Source: Arthrobacter alpinus (GTDB lineage Bacteria > Actinomycetota > Actinomycetes > Actinomycetales > Micrococcaceae). From it: DNA of 64,000 bases. Below are positions 35,581 through 44,444 of the stretch, one piece after another. The stretch lies in the NCBI RefSeq assembly GCF_001445575.1, contig NZ_CP013200.1, positions 496,001 through 560,000 of the forward strand, read 5' to 3'. The position numbers were made by a program, and so were the translations under genes. The notes beneath the pieces are model-generated. The model saw nothing but the letters and a program-made list of their open reading frames with translations. It did not search any database and was not told the DNA's origin. The first letter of the stretch is position 1, and each line of letters opens with the position of its first letter.

Positions 35581-36189
35581 TTACTGGGCTTTTGGATTGC
35601 TGCCATCATGGCGCAGTGTCAGGGCCGACAACATCCAGAGGGCACCTGTCATCAGGGCCCCGCCACCAGCCACACCCATCAAGGCATGAGGTCCAGCCGT
35701 AGCGTAGAAAGGCAGCAAAATACCCGTTCCCAGTCCCACTACCCCGGATATCCGCCAGTCGCTTGTGAGAACCAGTTTCTTCTCGGTGCCAGCCGCCGGC
35801 TTTCGCAGCCCTGCGATCAGCTCCGACGCGCCAAGGAAGGCCAGTGCCACGCCACCTAGCCAAGCGGCCATCGCGGTGTTGGCTGAAATCGCGACGACCA
35901 CGCCACCTACGGCCAGAATCCCGGCGGCCCCCTGAAGCACAAATCTGCGGTTATCGCCGGCTGGTAACGCCAAAGTACGCACCACCGCATACTGCGTCGC
36001 TGCTGAGGCAAGGAAATAGGCGCCAAGGGTCAGGCTCAGACCCAGGGGTCCGGGCGCTGCCCAGAAGACCGTGGTGAGGCCGAAAGCCAGCGTGACAAGC
36101 GCCCGCAACAGCACCGGCCGCCACACTAGGTGGCGTACCGAAATTGAAAGTCTGGGCTGGGCAGGCTGGGGAAGGGCAGTTTCACTCAC
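35581..36189 (-). CDS. Integral membrane protein, HdeD/DUF308-like
   Basis: The 202-residue protein has about six hydrophobic segments arranged in pairs (residues 28-45, 52-70, 82-102, 108-125, 145-165, 170-190), with Gly/Ala-rich helices such as GGVALAFLGASELIAGLR, as in HdeD-type proteins. Assignment to that group is tentative. The start is GTG 36189, only 9 nt after the MATE gene stop, so it is in the same operon. Confidence 0.65.
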   Translation of the reverse strand: MSETALPQPAQPRLSISVRHLVWRPVLLRALVTLAFGLTTVFWAAPGPLGLSLTLGAYFLASAATQYAVVRTLALPAGDNRRFVLQGAAGILAVGGVVVAISANTAMAAWLGGVALAFLGASELIAGLRKPAAGTEKKLVLTSDWRISGVVGLGTGILLPFYATAGPHALMGVAGGGALMTGALWMLSALTLRHDGSNPKAQ

Positions 36190-36198
36190 CCAGCAAGT

Positions 36199-37572
36199 CT
36201 AGCCGTGGCTACCGGTAACCCCGAGCCGCATCCAACGCCCCGTTCGTGCGCGCAAGCCCAACGTCAGCCCCCGAGCGCCCATGTAGCCCACGCTGAAAGC
36301 CGCCCACACCCAAAACAACCCCGGAACGGTGTCCCCCAAGGACCTCTGAGCGACCCAGAAGAGCAAGGGCAAGTAGACCACCAGGTTCGCCAACCCCGCC
36401 AGGGCCAGGTAGCGGGCATCCCCGGCACCAATAAGGACCCCATCCAGAACGAAGACGTACCCTGCCAGCGGCTGCCCCACCGCCATAACAAGCAGTGCCA
36501 CCATCAGTGCCGCATGAACACCAGGATCGGTGGTGAAGACCCAGCCAACCACCCCCGATACGGCCGCGATCCCCGCCCCGGTCAACACCCCAAACCCCAG
36601 ACCCCACCGCGTCATGGTTCTGGTCAGCAGGCGCACCTGGGGCACATTTCCGGCGCCCAGTTCCTTGCCAATCAGGGCCTGTGCAGCAATAGCCAACGCG
36701 TCGAGTGCGAATGCCAGAAAACTAAAGAGCGTCATGGCCAACTGATGGGCGGCAAGGTTGGTGGGCCCCTGAGTCGTCACCACTACAACTGTCACCAGGA
36801 TCGCGGCCCGCAAGGAAAGTGTGCGGAGCATGAGCCAACTACCCACCTTTGAGACCGCCTTGATGCCAGCCCAGTTCGGGCGCATTCCCACCTCAAAATG
36901 ACGGGCTGCGCGCGACACAATGACCAGGTAGACCGCGGCCATTCCCCACTGGGCAATGACGGTGCCAGCTGCGGCACCTCCCACCGAGAAGTCAAAGCCG
37001 TAGACGAACACAAAGTTCATCACAATATTCACCCCGAATCCGGCCGTAGCAACGATCAACGGCGTTTTGGTGTCCTGCAGCCCGCGCAGGACACCCATGG
37101 CCGCCATGACCAGAAGCATGGCCGGAATCCCCGCCAAACTGATCAGAAAGTATTCCTGCGCATACCTCAATACCTCGCCTCGGGCTCCCATTGCCGTGAG
37201 CAGGTGGCCGCCAGCCAATATACCCACCACGGAAACTAGCACTCCGAGGAACGCCGCCAGCCATAGTCCATCCCGACCTACGGCAAGCGCTTCGGCACGT
37301 CTGCCCGCACCCAGAAGGCGCGCCACAGCGGGCGTTGTGGAATATGCCAAGAAGACCATGAGTCCGACGACCGTTTGCAAGACTGTGGCGGCTAGCCCCA
37401 CCCCGGCCAGCTGAGGAACGCCCAGATGGCCAACAATGGCCGAGTCAGCCAACAAAAAGAGTGGCTCAGCTATGAGGGCACCAAAGGCCGGAATGGCCAG
37501 GCCACGGATCGCTTTCGCGGTGGAACGCCGGGCCGCCCGCGTGCCGTCCGGCGTCGTTTCAGTTCTGGGCAT
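36199..37572 (-). CDS. MATE-family efflux transporter (DinF type)
   Basis: The 457-residue protein has twelve hydrophobic segments and the MATE pattern IAEPLFLLADSAIVGHLGVPQLAGVGLAATVL, split over residues about 33-65. It exports organic cations or metabolites using an ion gradient; DinF-like members are common in actinobacteria. Its ATG lies inside the LysR gene end (14-nt overlap), so the regulator and exporter are coupled. Confidence 0.92.
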   Translation of the reverse strand: MPRTETTPDGTRAARRSTAKAIRGLAIPAFGALIAEPLFLLADSAIVGHLGVPQLAGVGLAATVLQTVVGLMVFLAYSTTPAVARLLGAGRRAEALAVGRDGLWLAAFLGVLVSVVGILAGGHLLTAMGARGEVLRYAQEYFLISLAGIPAMLLVMAAMGVLRGLQDTKTPLIVATAGFGVNIVMNFVFVYGFDFSVGGAAAGTVIAQWGMAAVYLVIVSRAARHFEVGMRPNWAGIKAVSKVGSWLMLRTLSLRAAILVTVVVVTTQGPTNLAAHQLAMTLFSFLAFALDALAIAAQALIGKELGAGNVPQVRLLTRTMTRWGLGFGVLTGAGIAAVSGVVGWVFTTDPGVHAALMVALLVMAVGQPLAGYVFVLDGVLIGAGDARYLALAGLANLVVYLPLLFWVAQRSLGDTVPGLFWVWAAFSVGYMGARGLTLGLRARTGRWMRLGVTGSHG

Positions 37573-38506
37573 GATTCAACAGTATCGGCCCTGCGGGCAC
37601 CCCTAAGTCGAGCAGTTCTCGCATAACTCGCTGCAGAACGTTGATGACGTGGACCACCGCGGCACGTTCCATGGCTTCGGGGCGGGCCAGGATGTCAATC
37701 CGCCTACCTAGCCTGGGCTCCCGGAGCGGAAGTCGGACCAGATCTGCAAAGTAGCGCCGGTTGAGCAAATAGCGCGGCATCAAGGAGACACAGTCGCTTT
37801 GTTCCACAAGTGAGGCCGCCACAAAGAATTCATTGACGCGATGGACCACCTCTACCTCCTCCCCGGCGATGGTCCCGATCATTTCAATGGCCCCTTCCAA
37901 GGGGAACCCGCGGTGCACCGAAATCCAGCGTTCACCCCGAAGATCTGCGGGCTTCACACTCTTTTGCTGCGCTAACCGGTGCCGAGAACTGACGGCAACA
38001 TCCAACGGTTCATAGGCCAGTTCGGTGGCCTTGACGGTGGCGGGCCAGGGGGCGCTGTTGGGCAGCCGGTGAGCGATTACCAGATCGTAGTCAGCTGCCA
38101 GAGTCGCAAAATCCTTTTGGGCTACGTCATGGTCGAAGAGCTGTATCGATGGTCCGCCATCGTCGGCAAGCGCGCGCTCTAGCGGGCCGAAGAAGGCAAG
38201 TCCGGCGCTGTGGAAGGCCGCAACACTGACTGGTTCCAGGGCGCTGTCCCGGAAAGAACTGACGGCCGCATCGGCCTTCGCCAAGGCGATTTCCACGTCC
38301 ACGGTGGCCGAACACAAGGCTAGGCCGGCAGGGGTGAGTGCCGTTCGCCGGCCAACCTTGTAGGTCAACGCCGTCCCTGCTTTGCGTTGAAGGGCCGTGA
38401 GCTGTTGAGAAACGCTCGACGCCGTTACCTCCAACGCTTGTGCCGCGGCGGCGATACTTCCCCTGTCATGAACCTCTCTGAGTGCACGTAATTGCGAAAT
38501 TTCCAT
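37559..38506 (-). CDS. LysR-family transcriptional regulator
   Basis: The 315-residue protein has the N-terminal LysR helix-turn-helix (MEISQLRALREVHDRGSIAAAAQALEVTASSVSQQLTALQRKAGT, first 45 residues) and a ligand-binding domain. Unlike many LysR genes it is both divergent from an EamA exporter gene (71 nt apart) and overlapping a MATE gene on its own strand, so it may control two exporters. Confidence 0.92.
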   Translation of the reverse strand: MEISQLRALREVHDRGSIAAAAQALEVTASSVSQQLTALQRKAGTALTYKVGRRTALTPAGLALCSATVDVEIALAKADAAVSSFRDSALEPVSVAAFHSAGLAFFGPLERALADDGGPSIQLFDHDVAQKDFATLAADYDLVIAHRLPNSAPWPATVKATELAYEPLDVAVSSRHRLAQQKSVKPADLRGERWISVHRGFPLEGAIEMIGTIAGEEVEVVHRVNEFFVAASLVEQSDCVSLMPRYLLNRRYFADLVRLPLREPRLGRRIDILARPEAMERAAVVHVINVLQRVMRELLDLGVPAGPILLNHAQN

Positions 38507-38577
38507 AAGTTCAAACTAATGCATTGGGTGTCGATTGGACTCTGGTTTGCTGGTATTTTTGCGTAGAGTATTGAAAG

Positions 38578-39534
38578 GTGAAAAGAACGTGGGATCGCCT
38601 GAACGTCGATATTGCACTACTGGCCGTGGCCTTTGTCTGGGGCAGCAGCTACCTTGTGGCGAAGGATCTGACGGCCGTGATGAGTGTCCCGGCCGTTCTT
38701 GGCTGGCGTTTCCTCGTGGCTTCAGCGGCGCTCGGGGTGCTGTGGCTGCTGCGGGTGCGCAAATTGCCCGGCCGTGCCGAACTGTGCACAGGAGTCATTC
38801 TGGGAATGACTCAAGCTGCCGTCCTGTTTCTGGAAACCTTTGGGGTGGCACATACGCAAGCCAGCAACGCCGGACTCGTCATCAGCCTAACCATCATCTT
38901 CACACCCCTGCTCGACTCAGCTGCGTCACGAAAGTGGCTGCCGCCGTCGTTCTTCATTGCGGCAACCGTCTCCATAGTGGGAGTTGCGCTCTTGGTCACC
39001 GGTGGCGGTTTTCGCACGCCTACTGTGGGCGATGCACTCATGCTCGGAGCCGCAGCTGTGCGCGCGGCTCACGTGACATTGCTGGGATCCTTGACGGCTA
39101 ACAAGCCCTATAGCTCCATCACAGTGACCTTCATTCAATCCACCGTCTGTGCACTGGCGGCCATTATGGTCAATCCGGCGGAGATTCTCGGCTCGGCCGC
39201 ACACTTTTCAATCGCCACGTGGCTTAACCTGGCGTATCTGGGTCTGGCCTGCAGCGTCTTCGCGTTCTTGGTCCAGCTCTGGGCTGTCCGGCGCACCTCG
39301 GCCTCCCGAGCCAGTTTGCTCATGGGCACCGAACCCGTGTGGGCCGTGTTGGTGGGCGTCGGCCTGGCTGGCGAAACCCTGGGCTGGCTGGGCGCCCTGG
39401 GCGCAATCCTGATCGTTGCCGGCTGTTATTCAGGGCAAAAAATCGAGTCGCGCTTCAGGGTTACCCGTGACAGCAATGGCGCCAGAGCGGGGGCGCCAAC
39501 CCCCGCTCGATCGGCTCAAGTGAGCAATAGCTAG
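38578..39534 (+). CDS. EamA/DMT-family transporter (second)
   Basis: The 318-residue protein has ten hydrophobic helices in two EamA repeats, beginning VDIALLAVAFVWGSSYLVAKD and with GTEPVWAVLVGVGLAGETLGWLG near residue 260. It is a probable amino-acid or metabolite exporter controlled by the divergent LysR gene. Start is GTG 38578 directly after GAAAG. Its last 4 nt overlap the convergent dnaB stop. Confidence 0.88.
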   Translation: MKRTWDRLNVDIALLAVAFVWGSSYLVAKDLTAVMSVPAVLGWRFLVASAALGVLWLLRVRKLPGRAELCTGVILGMTQAAVLFLETFGVAHTQASNAGLVISLTIIFTPLLDSAASRKWLPPSFFIAATVSIVGVALLVTGGGFRTPTVGDALMLGAAAVRAAHVTLLGSLTANKPYSSITVTFIQSTVCALAAIMVNPAEILGSAAHFSIATWLNLAYLGLACSVFAFLVQLWAVRRTSASRASLLMGTEPVWAVLVGVGLAGETLGWLGALGAILIVAGCYSGQKIESRFRVTRDSNGARAGAPTPARSAQVSNS

Positions 39535-40922
39535 AAGCCACCACCGTTTTCGCTGGCCATGTTGGCAAAGCGCGAGTAGTGACCCTGGAAGCCCAGCACG
39601 ATCGTCTTGGTGGGACCATTACGGTGTTTGGCGACGATCACGTCAGCTTCACCGGCACGGGCCGATTCCTTGTCGTAAATATCCTCGCGATGCAGCAGGA
39701 TCACCATGTCGGCATCCTGCTCAATGGAACCAGATTCACGAAGGTCAGAAACCATGGGCTTCTTATCGGTTCGCTGCTCAGAACCACGGTTTAGCTGCGA
39801 CAGTGCCACCACCGGAACCTGCAGTTCCTTGGCCAGCAACTTCAAGGCACGGGAGAACTCGGAAACTTCCTGCTGACGCGATTCCACGCGCTTGCCCGAG
39901 GACATCAGCTGCAGGTAGTCAAGAACCACCAGCTTCAAATCGTGCTGCTGCTTCAAGCGCCGGCACTTTGCCCGAATTTCCATCAGTGACATGTTCGGAG
40001 AATCGTCAATGAACAAGGGCGCATCGTTCATCCGGCCCATGGTGGTGGCAATCTTGGACCACTGATCGTCCTTGACAGTTCCCTTGCGCAGGTCCTGCAA
40101 GCTGATGGTGGCCTCGGCCGACAGCAGGCGCATGGCAATCTCGTTCCGGCCCATTTCCAGGGAGAACACCACGGTAGCCATGTTGTGATCAATGGCTGCC
40201 GAGCGCGCCCAGTCAAGGGCGAAGGTGCTCTTACCGACGGCGGGACGGGCGGCAATAACAATCATCTGGCCTGGATGAAGACCATTGGTCAACTCGTCGA
40301 ACTCGTAGAATCCCGTGGGCACACCTGTCATGCCTTGACCTTTGTGGCCGGACGCCTCAATTTCATCCACGGTGGATTCCATGACGTCCTTGAGCAGCAC
40401 GTAGTCCTCGGTGGTGCGGCGTTCCGCCACAGCGAAAATCTCGGCCTGGGCGGCATTGACAGTATCTTCAACTTCGCCGTCTTGCGCATAGCCCATCTGG
40501 ACAATCTTGGTGCCAGCGGTGACCAGACGCCTCAGAACCGCACGCTCGGCCACGATCTCAGCGTAGAAGCCGGCATTGGCTGCGGTGGGTACGGACTGGA
40601 TCAGCTGGTGCAAATAGGCGGCACCGCCAATTTTGGTAATCTCGCCGCGTTTGGTCAGCTCATCGGCAATGGTGACAGCATCGGCAGGTTCACCGCGGCC
40701 GTAGAGGTCCAGAATGGCCTCGTAAATGCTCTCGTGCGCGGGCCGGTAGAAGTCGTTGCCGCGCAGCACTTCAACAACGTCTGCAATGGCGTCCTTGGAG
40801 AGCATCATGCCACCCAAGACGCTCTGTTCGGCCACCAAATCCTGAGGAGGTGTCCTGGCAAAGTCCGGCTCGCGGGAAGTATCCCTTTTGTCCATGGCTG
40901 GAGCTGACATGTTGGTGCCCAC
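39531..40922 (-). CDS. dnaB: Replicative DNA helicase DnaB
   Basis: The 463-residue helicase has the N-terminal DnaG-interaction domain (PPQDLVAEQSVLGGMMLS near residue 25) and the RecA-like C-terminal ATPase with Walker A ARPAVGKST near residue 232, Walker B LVVLDYLQLM, and RGSEQRTDKKPMVSDLRESGSIEQDAD. It unwinds DNA at the fork. No intein interrupts it, although actinobacterial dnaB often has one. GTG 40922 has AGGG 6 nt upstream; ATG 40910 is an alternative. It follows the ribosomal-protein/ssb genes, usual in actinobacteria, but here separated by about 1.5 kb. Confidence 0.96.
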   Translation of the reverse strand: MGTNMSAPAMDKRDTSREPDFARTPPQDLVAEQSVLGGMMLSKDAIADVVEVLRGNDFYRPAHESIYEAILDLYGRGEPADAVTIADELTKRGEITKIGGAAYLHQLIQSVPTAANAGFYAEIVAERAVLRRLVTAGTKIVQMGYAQDGEVEDTVNAAQAEIFAVAERRTTEDYVLLKDVMESTVDEIEASGHKGQGMTGVPTGFYEFDELTNGLHPGQMIVIAARPAVGKSTFALDWARSAAIDHNMATVVFSLEMGRNEIAMRLLSAEATISLQDLRKGTVKDDQWSKIATTMGRMNDAPLFIDDSPNMSLMEIRAKCRRLKQQHDLKLVVLDYLQLMSSGKRVESRQQEVSEFSRALKLLAKELQVPVVALSQLNRGSEQRTDKKPMVSDLRESGSIEQDADMVILLHREDIYDKESARAGEADVIVAKHRNGPTKTIVLGFQGHYSRFANMASENGGGF

Positions 40923-41071
40923 TTTCTGCCCTGCTGGCCGGGCCTTTCATCATCTCGCGATGACACATTCTTATGTTGCTGCTCCTACTTACCAGCTGAT
41001 ACCGACAAAGTTGTCAAAAGCGGAGGCGTTCTTTGCAACGTTAGACGCACAAATGCCATCTACCAACCCCA

Positions 41072-41318
41072 TTGTCCACCCTGCCTGTGGATAACCGGTG
41101 CATTAACTGCCCCTGCTTGTGCACAGGATGGGGACAAGCATGTGGACAACTATGCGGACAAGCATTTAACCTGCCTCTGACCTGCGCAAACACTATCCAC
41201 TGCCTGTGGATTACGACATTTTTTCAAAGATGCTTCTTCTCACATCACACTGTGAGCCATATGGTAAATGAACATATGCCGCGGGGATATCCACAGATAC
41301 ATGTCGCACTGTGGATAT
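41072..41318. promoter_or_regulatory. Cluster of about ten DnaA-box-like sites upstream of dnaB
   Basis: Two perfect boxes are TGTGGATAA (41086-41094) and TGTGGACAA (41141-41149). One-mismatch sites are TTGTCCACC (41072), TTGTGCACA (41117), TGGGGACAA (41129), TGCGGACAA (41153), TGTGGATTA (41205), ATATCCACA (41287) and TGTGGATAT (41310); CTATCCACT (41193) is weaker. The last two form a perfect 13-bp inverted repeat (41284-41296 with 41309-41321). An AT-rich run is near 41216-41230. No gene fills 40923-41356. It may be a DnaA-binding regulatory or titration region; dnaA itself is not in the window. Confidence 0.75.
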
Positions 41319-41356
41319 CCCTGCGGTGCTTTAGAGCGCAAGCTGTTCAGGGCGGT

Positions 41357-41671
41357 TTATGCCCGCCTGGGTATGTGCCTTCTCTTGGCCCTGACCACCA
41401 GAAAACCACCGGATGCCACGATCAAGAGACCCAGCAACATCGTCATGCCCGCGCCAGTAGCACCGGTATCAGCCAGCTCGCCCGGGCTCGGAGAAGTCGC
41501 GGTATTGCCGTCACTAGGGACCACTACAGGCGCATGAGACGTCTCCGTTGCAATTGGTGCGGCAATGGTGGCAGCCCCATTAGATTCATTCCAGCTGACA
41601 CCGATAAAGCCAGTTGTCACGCTGACACCGATAAAGCCAGTTGTCACGCAAGCCTTTCTGATGTGACCCAC
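41357..41671 (-). pseudogene. C-terminal remnant of a LAxTG-anchored surface protein
   Basis: The open frame ends with a cell-wall sorting signal: LADTG near residue 67, a hydrophobic stretch (MTMLLGLLIVASGGFLVV) and a basic tail RAKRRHIPRR. This fits a class E sortase (LAxTG) substrate. There is a Ser/Pro/Thr-rich stalk but no signal peptide; the N-terminal side consists of two copies of a 9-residue repeat (TTGFIGVSV) coded by a 27-bp tandem repeat. Start is a GTG at 41671 with no good ribosome-binding site. It looks like the tail of a deleted surface protein. Confidence 0.6.
41594..41647. repeat. Two exact 27-bp tandem repeats
   Basis: Two identical 27-bp units start GCTGACACCGATAAAGCCAG at 41594 and 41621. 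A degenerate single copy (CAGCTGATACCGACAAAG then TTGTCA) is at 40993-41016, about 600 nt away, next to the dnaB start. Confidence 0.85.
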
Positions 41672-41814
41672 ACACTAATACATCTGATCTCTCTACATCC
41701 ATGGCTGAAGCTGCTCGCGACGCATACGCAGAAAGACCCAACGGTGCCCAGCGAAATTCAGGACCGGAAAATCCGTCAGCACTATGCTGAGAGCAATGAC
41801 AGGAGAAGGCTCCC

Positions 41815-42282
41815 ATGGAATCAAACCCCGCCTCAGCAACGTCCAACAATAAGACAAGCCGCACCGGAGCGGACCCCGTGAAGTTCATCCAGACGGTCGA
41901 CACCACCGCCGTGCGCCGCGAGGATGCATTCACGCTTATGACACTCATGCACGAGGTCACGGGTCAATCACCGTATATGTGGGGGCCCAGCATCATTGGC
42001 TTCGGCGAGTATCACTACACGTACGCTTCGGGCAGGGAAGGCGACGCGCCCGCCGTCGCATTTTCACCCAGGAAGGCCAACCTGGTGGTCTATGGGCTCA
42101 GCTATCCAACAGCGGCCCAACCACTACTGGCAAAGCTGGGGAAGTTCAAAGCGAGCGTGGCCTGCGTGTACATCACCAAGTTGGCGGACGTAGATATGGC
42201 GGTGCTGCGGGAGCTCATTGCTCTGACGTATGACCACTCCACCACCACAGCTATTCAATCCTTGCAGTCGCAACGCAAGTAG
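41815..42282 (+). CDS. DUF1801 domain protein
   Basis: The 155-residue protein has the DUF1801 (YdhG-like) pattern: REDAFTLMTLMHEVTGQSPYMWGPSIIGFGEYHYTYASGREGD near residues 40-85 and AVAFSPRKANLVVYG near residue 90. The family is widespread and small; its biochemical role is unknown. A Ser/Asn/Thr-rich leader of 20 residues precedes the domain. It is convergent with rplI, sharing a terminator. Confidence 0.88.
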   Translation: MESNPASATSNNKTSRTGADPVKFIQTVDTTAVRREDAFTLMTLMHEVTGQSPYMWGPSIIGFGEYHYTYASGREGDAPAVAFSPRKANLVVYGLSYPTAAQPLLAKLGKFKASVACVYITKLADVDMAVLRELIALTYDHSTTTAIQSLQSQRK

Positions 42283-42335
42283 CCGCAAGTAGCCGCCATT
42301 AGCCCTGTGATCCCACTGCAACAGGGCGTAGCACC

Positions 42336-42371
42336 AAAAAGCCCGGCCCCACAAAGGGGACCGGGCTTTTT
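42336..42371. terminator. Bidirectional terminator between DUF1801 gene and rplI
   Basis: AAAAAGCCCGG (42336-42346) pairs with CCGGGCTTTTT (42361-42371); inside, CCCC pairs with GGGG around an ACAAA loop, with one bulged A. The A and T tracts on both sides make it a classic two-way intrinsic terminator for these convergent units. Confidence 0.92.
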
Positions 42372-42389
42372 GAAAGCAGTGCAGCGAGA

Positions 42390-42839
42390 CTAGTTCGCTA
42401 CAACGTTCAGGGTGATCGTCGCTGAAACATCTTCGTGCAAACGAAGAGTCGCAGTGTGCTTGCCAACCAACTTGATGTGGGCGGGCAGTTCAACCTTGCG
42501 CTTGTCAATGGTTCCGAGACCTGCATCGGCAACAGCCTTTGCAACGTCGGCAGCCTTGACGGTGCCGAACAGGCGGCCTGAGGCGCCTGCCTTAACCTTG
42601 AGTACAACAGCGTTGGACTGGAGGGCAGTTGCCTGCGCCTGTGCAGCTTCAACGTTTGCGTGTGCGTGAGCAGCACGTGCAGCCTTGATGGCTTCAACCT
42701 GCTTCTCACCACCCTTGGACCAGGTCAGTGCGAAGCCGCGGGGCAGAAGGAAGTTACGTGCGTAACCGTTCTTCACCTCAACGATGTCGCCAGCGGCACC
42801 GAGGCCGCTTACTTCGTGGGTCAGAATGAGCTTTGACAT
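42390..42839 (-). CDS. rplI: 50S ribosomal protein L9
   Basis: The 149-residue protein begins [37 protein letters not shown], the standard L9 N-terminal domain, followed by the connecting helix and the C-terminal domain with [18 protein letters not shown]. It is the last gene of the rpsF-ssb-rpsR-rplI operon and is followed by a terminator. Confidence 0.98.
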   Translation of the reverse strand: MSKLILTHEVSGLGAAGDIVEVKNGYARNFLLPRGFALTWSKGGEKQVEAIKAARAAHAHANVEAAQAQATALQSNAVVLKVKAGASGRLFGTVKAADVAKAVADAGLGTIDKRKVELPAHIKLVGKHTATLRLHEDVSATITLNVVAN

Positions 42840-42854
42840 GTTTAGTTATCTCCC

Positions 42855-43094
42855 TTAACCGCGGCCAGCGCCGGAGTAGGGCAGCAGTGCAACTTCGCGG
42901 GCGTTCTTGATTGCCTGTGCGATCTTGCGCTGCTCCTGAACGGTGACGCCCGTGACGCGGCGCGCACGGATCTTTCCGCGATCAGAGATGAACTTGCGCA
43001 GCAATGCTACGTCCTTGTAGTCGATGACTGTAACGTCAGCGGCCTTCAAGGGATTGGACTTTGGTTTGGGCTTACGGAGTTCAGCCTTAGCCAT
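42855..43094 (-). CDS. rpsR: 30S ribosomal protein S18, cysteine-free type
   Basis: The 79-residue protein has the S18 core ([51 protein letters not shown]). The zinc-binding cysteines found before and within this core in C+ S18 proteins are absent: there is no Cys at all. This C- form is therefore the copy encoded in the main operon here. It lies 15 nt upstream of rplI. Confidence 0.97.
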   Translation of the reverse strand: MAKAELRKPKPKSNPLKAADVTVIDYKDVALLRKFISDRGKIRARRVTGVTVQEQRKIAQAIKNAREVALLPYSGAGRG

Positions 43095-43188
43095 CGTGGA
43101 GCTCCTTAGTATTCGTGGAGCCCGTGGATATTAATCCGCGGGATGGAGTGCGTACGGCGGTTGCCGCACATTTGTAAAAATTTTGTGT

Positions 43189-43812
43189 CTAGAAGGGAGG
43201 CTCGGAGCTATCCGGCCCCGCGCCCCAGCCGCCGGTTGTTCCACCGGGCGTGGCCCAGGGATCAGCCGCCGGTGCGGATTGTGGCTGCTGCTGTTGACCG
43301 CCGCCCCAAGGAGCGTTTCCGCCACCCTGAGTGCCGCCGCCGAAGCCGCCTTGCCCTCCGCCAGCGTTGCCGCCGCCGAAGTTTCCGCCCTGGCCGCCTT
43401 GGTTGCCCTGGCCGCCACCGAAGTTGCCCCCACCCTGAGTGCCGGAGCGCTGGGTGCGGTTGACTTTGGCATTGGCGTAACGCAGCGAGGGGCCGATCTC
43501 GTCGACCTCAAGCTCCATGACGGTGCGCTTTTCGCCTTCTTTGGTGTCGTAGGTCCGCGACTTCAGCCGGCCTTGAACGAGTACACGCATGCCCTTTGTG
43601 AGGGATTCGGCAACGTTTTCGGCCGCTTCACGCCAGATCGACGCGCGGAGGAACAGCGTTTCGCCGTCCTTCCACTCGTTTGACTGGCGGTCAAAGGTCC
43701 GCGGAGTCGACGCAATGGTGAAGTTCGCTACTGCTGAACCGCTCGGGGTAAACCGAAGTTCTGGATCACTGGTGAGATTACCAATGACCGTGATAGTGGT
43801 TTCGCCTGCCAT
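43189..43812 (-). CDS. ssb: Single-stranded DNA-binding protein
   Basis: The 207-residue protein has the N-terminal OB fold ([33 protein letters not shown]; residues 1-110), a long Gly/Gln/Asn-rich linker (about 120-195, with repeated GGNFGGG), and the acidic tip DSSEPPF that binds partner proteins. It binds single-stranded DNA at forks. The acidic tip (D-S-S-E-P-P-F) is slightly different from the usual DDEPPF. Confidence 0.97.
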   Translation of the reverse strand: MAGETTITVIGNLTSDPELRFTPSGSAVANFTIASTPRTFDRQSNEWKDGETLFLRASIWREAAENVAESLTKGMRVLVQGRLKSRTYDTKEGEKRTVMELEVDEIGPSLRYANAKVNRTQRSGTQGGGNFGGGQGNQGGQGGNFGGGNAGGGQGGFGGGTQGGGNAPWGGGQQQQPQSAPAADPWATPGGTTGGWGAGPDSSEPPF

Positions 43813-43874
43813 CTGCTCCTGCTTCCTGCTTGGTGTTTTCCTACAAAGAAAAAGCTATAAAGAAATTACCGAAA

Positions 43875-44180
43875 TTACTCGGCAACAACCTTCTGCTCTT
43901 CCGGACGGGTGATCTTGGTGCGCAGGATGGTCTCATTGATACCAAGCAAGCGATCAAGTTCCTGAGCGGTAGCAGGCTCAGCGGTGAAGTTCACCACTGC
44001 GTAGATACCTTCAGACTTCTTCTGGATGTCATAAGCCAGGCGACGACGGCCCCAGATGTCAACCTTTTCGATGGTTCCACCATCGTTGGTGATGACATTC
44101 AGGAACTTCTGAAGCGACGGCTCAACGGTACGCTCATCAACATCGGGGTCGATGATTACCATCAGTTCGTAAGGACGCAT
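43875..44180 (-). CDS. rpsF: 30S ribosomal protein S6
   Basis: The 101-residue protein begins [23 protein letters not shown] and includes [24 protein letters not shown], the S6 core. ATG 44180 has a perfect AAAGGAGGT site about 10 nt upstream; the GTG at 44192 is excluded because that site would abut it. It is the first gene of the operon and has a leader that can pair with its own ribosome-binding site. Confidence 0.97.
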   Translation of the reverse strand: MRPYELMVIIDPDVDERTVEPSLQKFLNVITNDGGTIEKVDIWGRRRLAYDIQKKSEGIYAVVNFTAEPATAQELDRLLGINETILRTKITRPEEQKVVAE

Positions 44181-44190
44181 ATGTGAACCC

Positions 44191-44235
44191 ACCTCCTTTG
44201 GTCTAGGCGGTTACGGCATTTCCGTAACAGGAGGT
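44191..44235 (-). promoter_or_regulatory. rpsF: rpsF leader structure sequestering the Shine-Dalgarno sequence
   Basis: On the transcript, ACCUCCU (from 44235 to 44229) is exactly complementary to the Shine-Dalgarno AGGAGGU (44197 to 44191). Between them lies a hairpin with a perfect 7-bp stem, GUUACGG with CCGUAAC (44228-44210), stacked directly on the first strand. Closing the outer stem would hide the rpsF ribosome-binding site. S6-S18 leaders that autoregulate are known in other bacteria; whether this one is homologous is inference. Confidence 0.65.
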
Positions 44236-44444
44236 TCATTTGCATTACCTGTGCGGCGCGGTCACTCAGCGAGTGGTCCCGTTGCCAGCACAGACTTGTC
44301 CATCTTACCGTAAGTACGACGCCGGGCGCTCACCCCTGCGCGTAACTCTCACCACACGCCGGACTCAGCCTCCGCGGCTGCTCCACGGCATCGATCCCGC
44401 CACCCCGGCCGTTTCCGCGCACCGATCCGGTCACTCCACCACCG

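Noticed and set aside
39531..40922. Intein in dnaB
   Set aside because: The protein is of normal length (463 aa) and its Walker A region is continuous.
41072..41318. Main chromosomal origin oriC
   Set aside because: The usual actinobacterial oriC lies between dnaA and dnaN, neither of which is present here; I keep this only as a DnaA-binding cluster.
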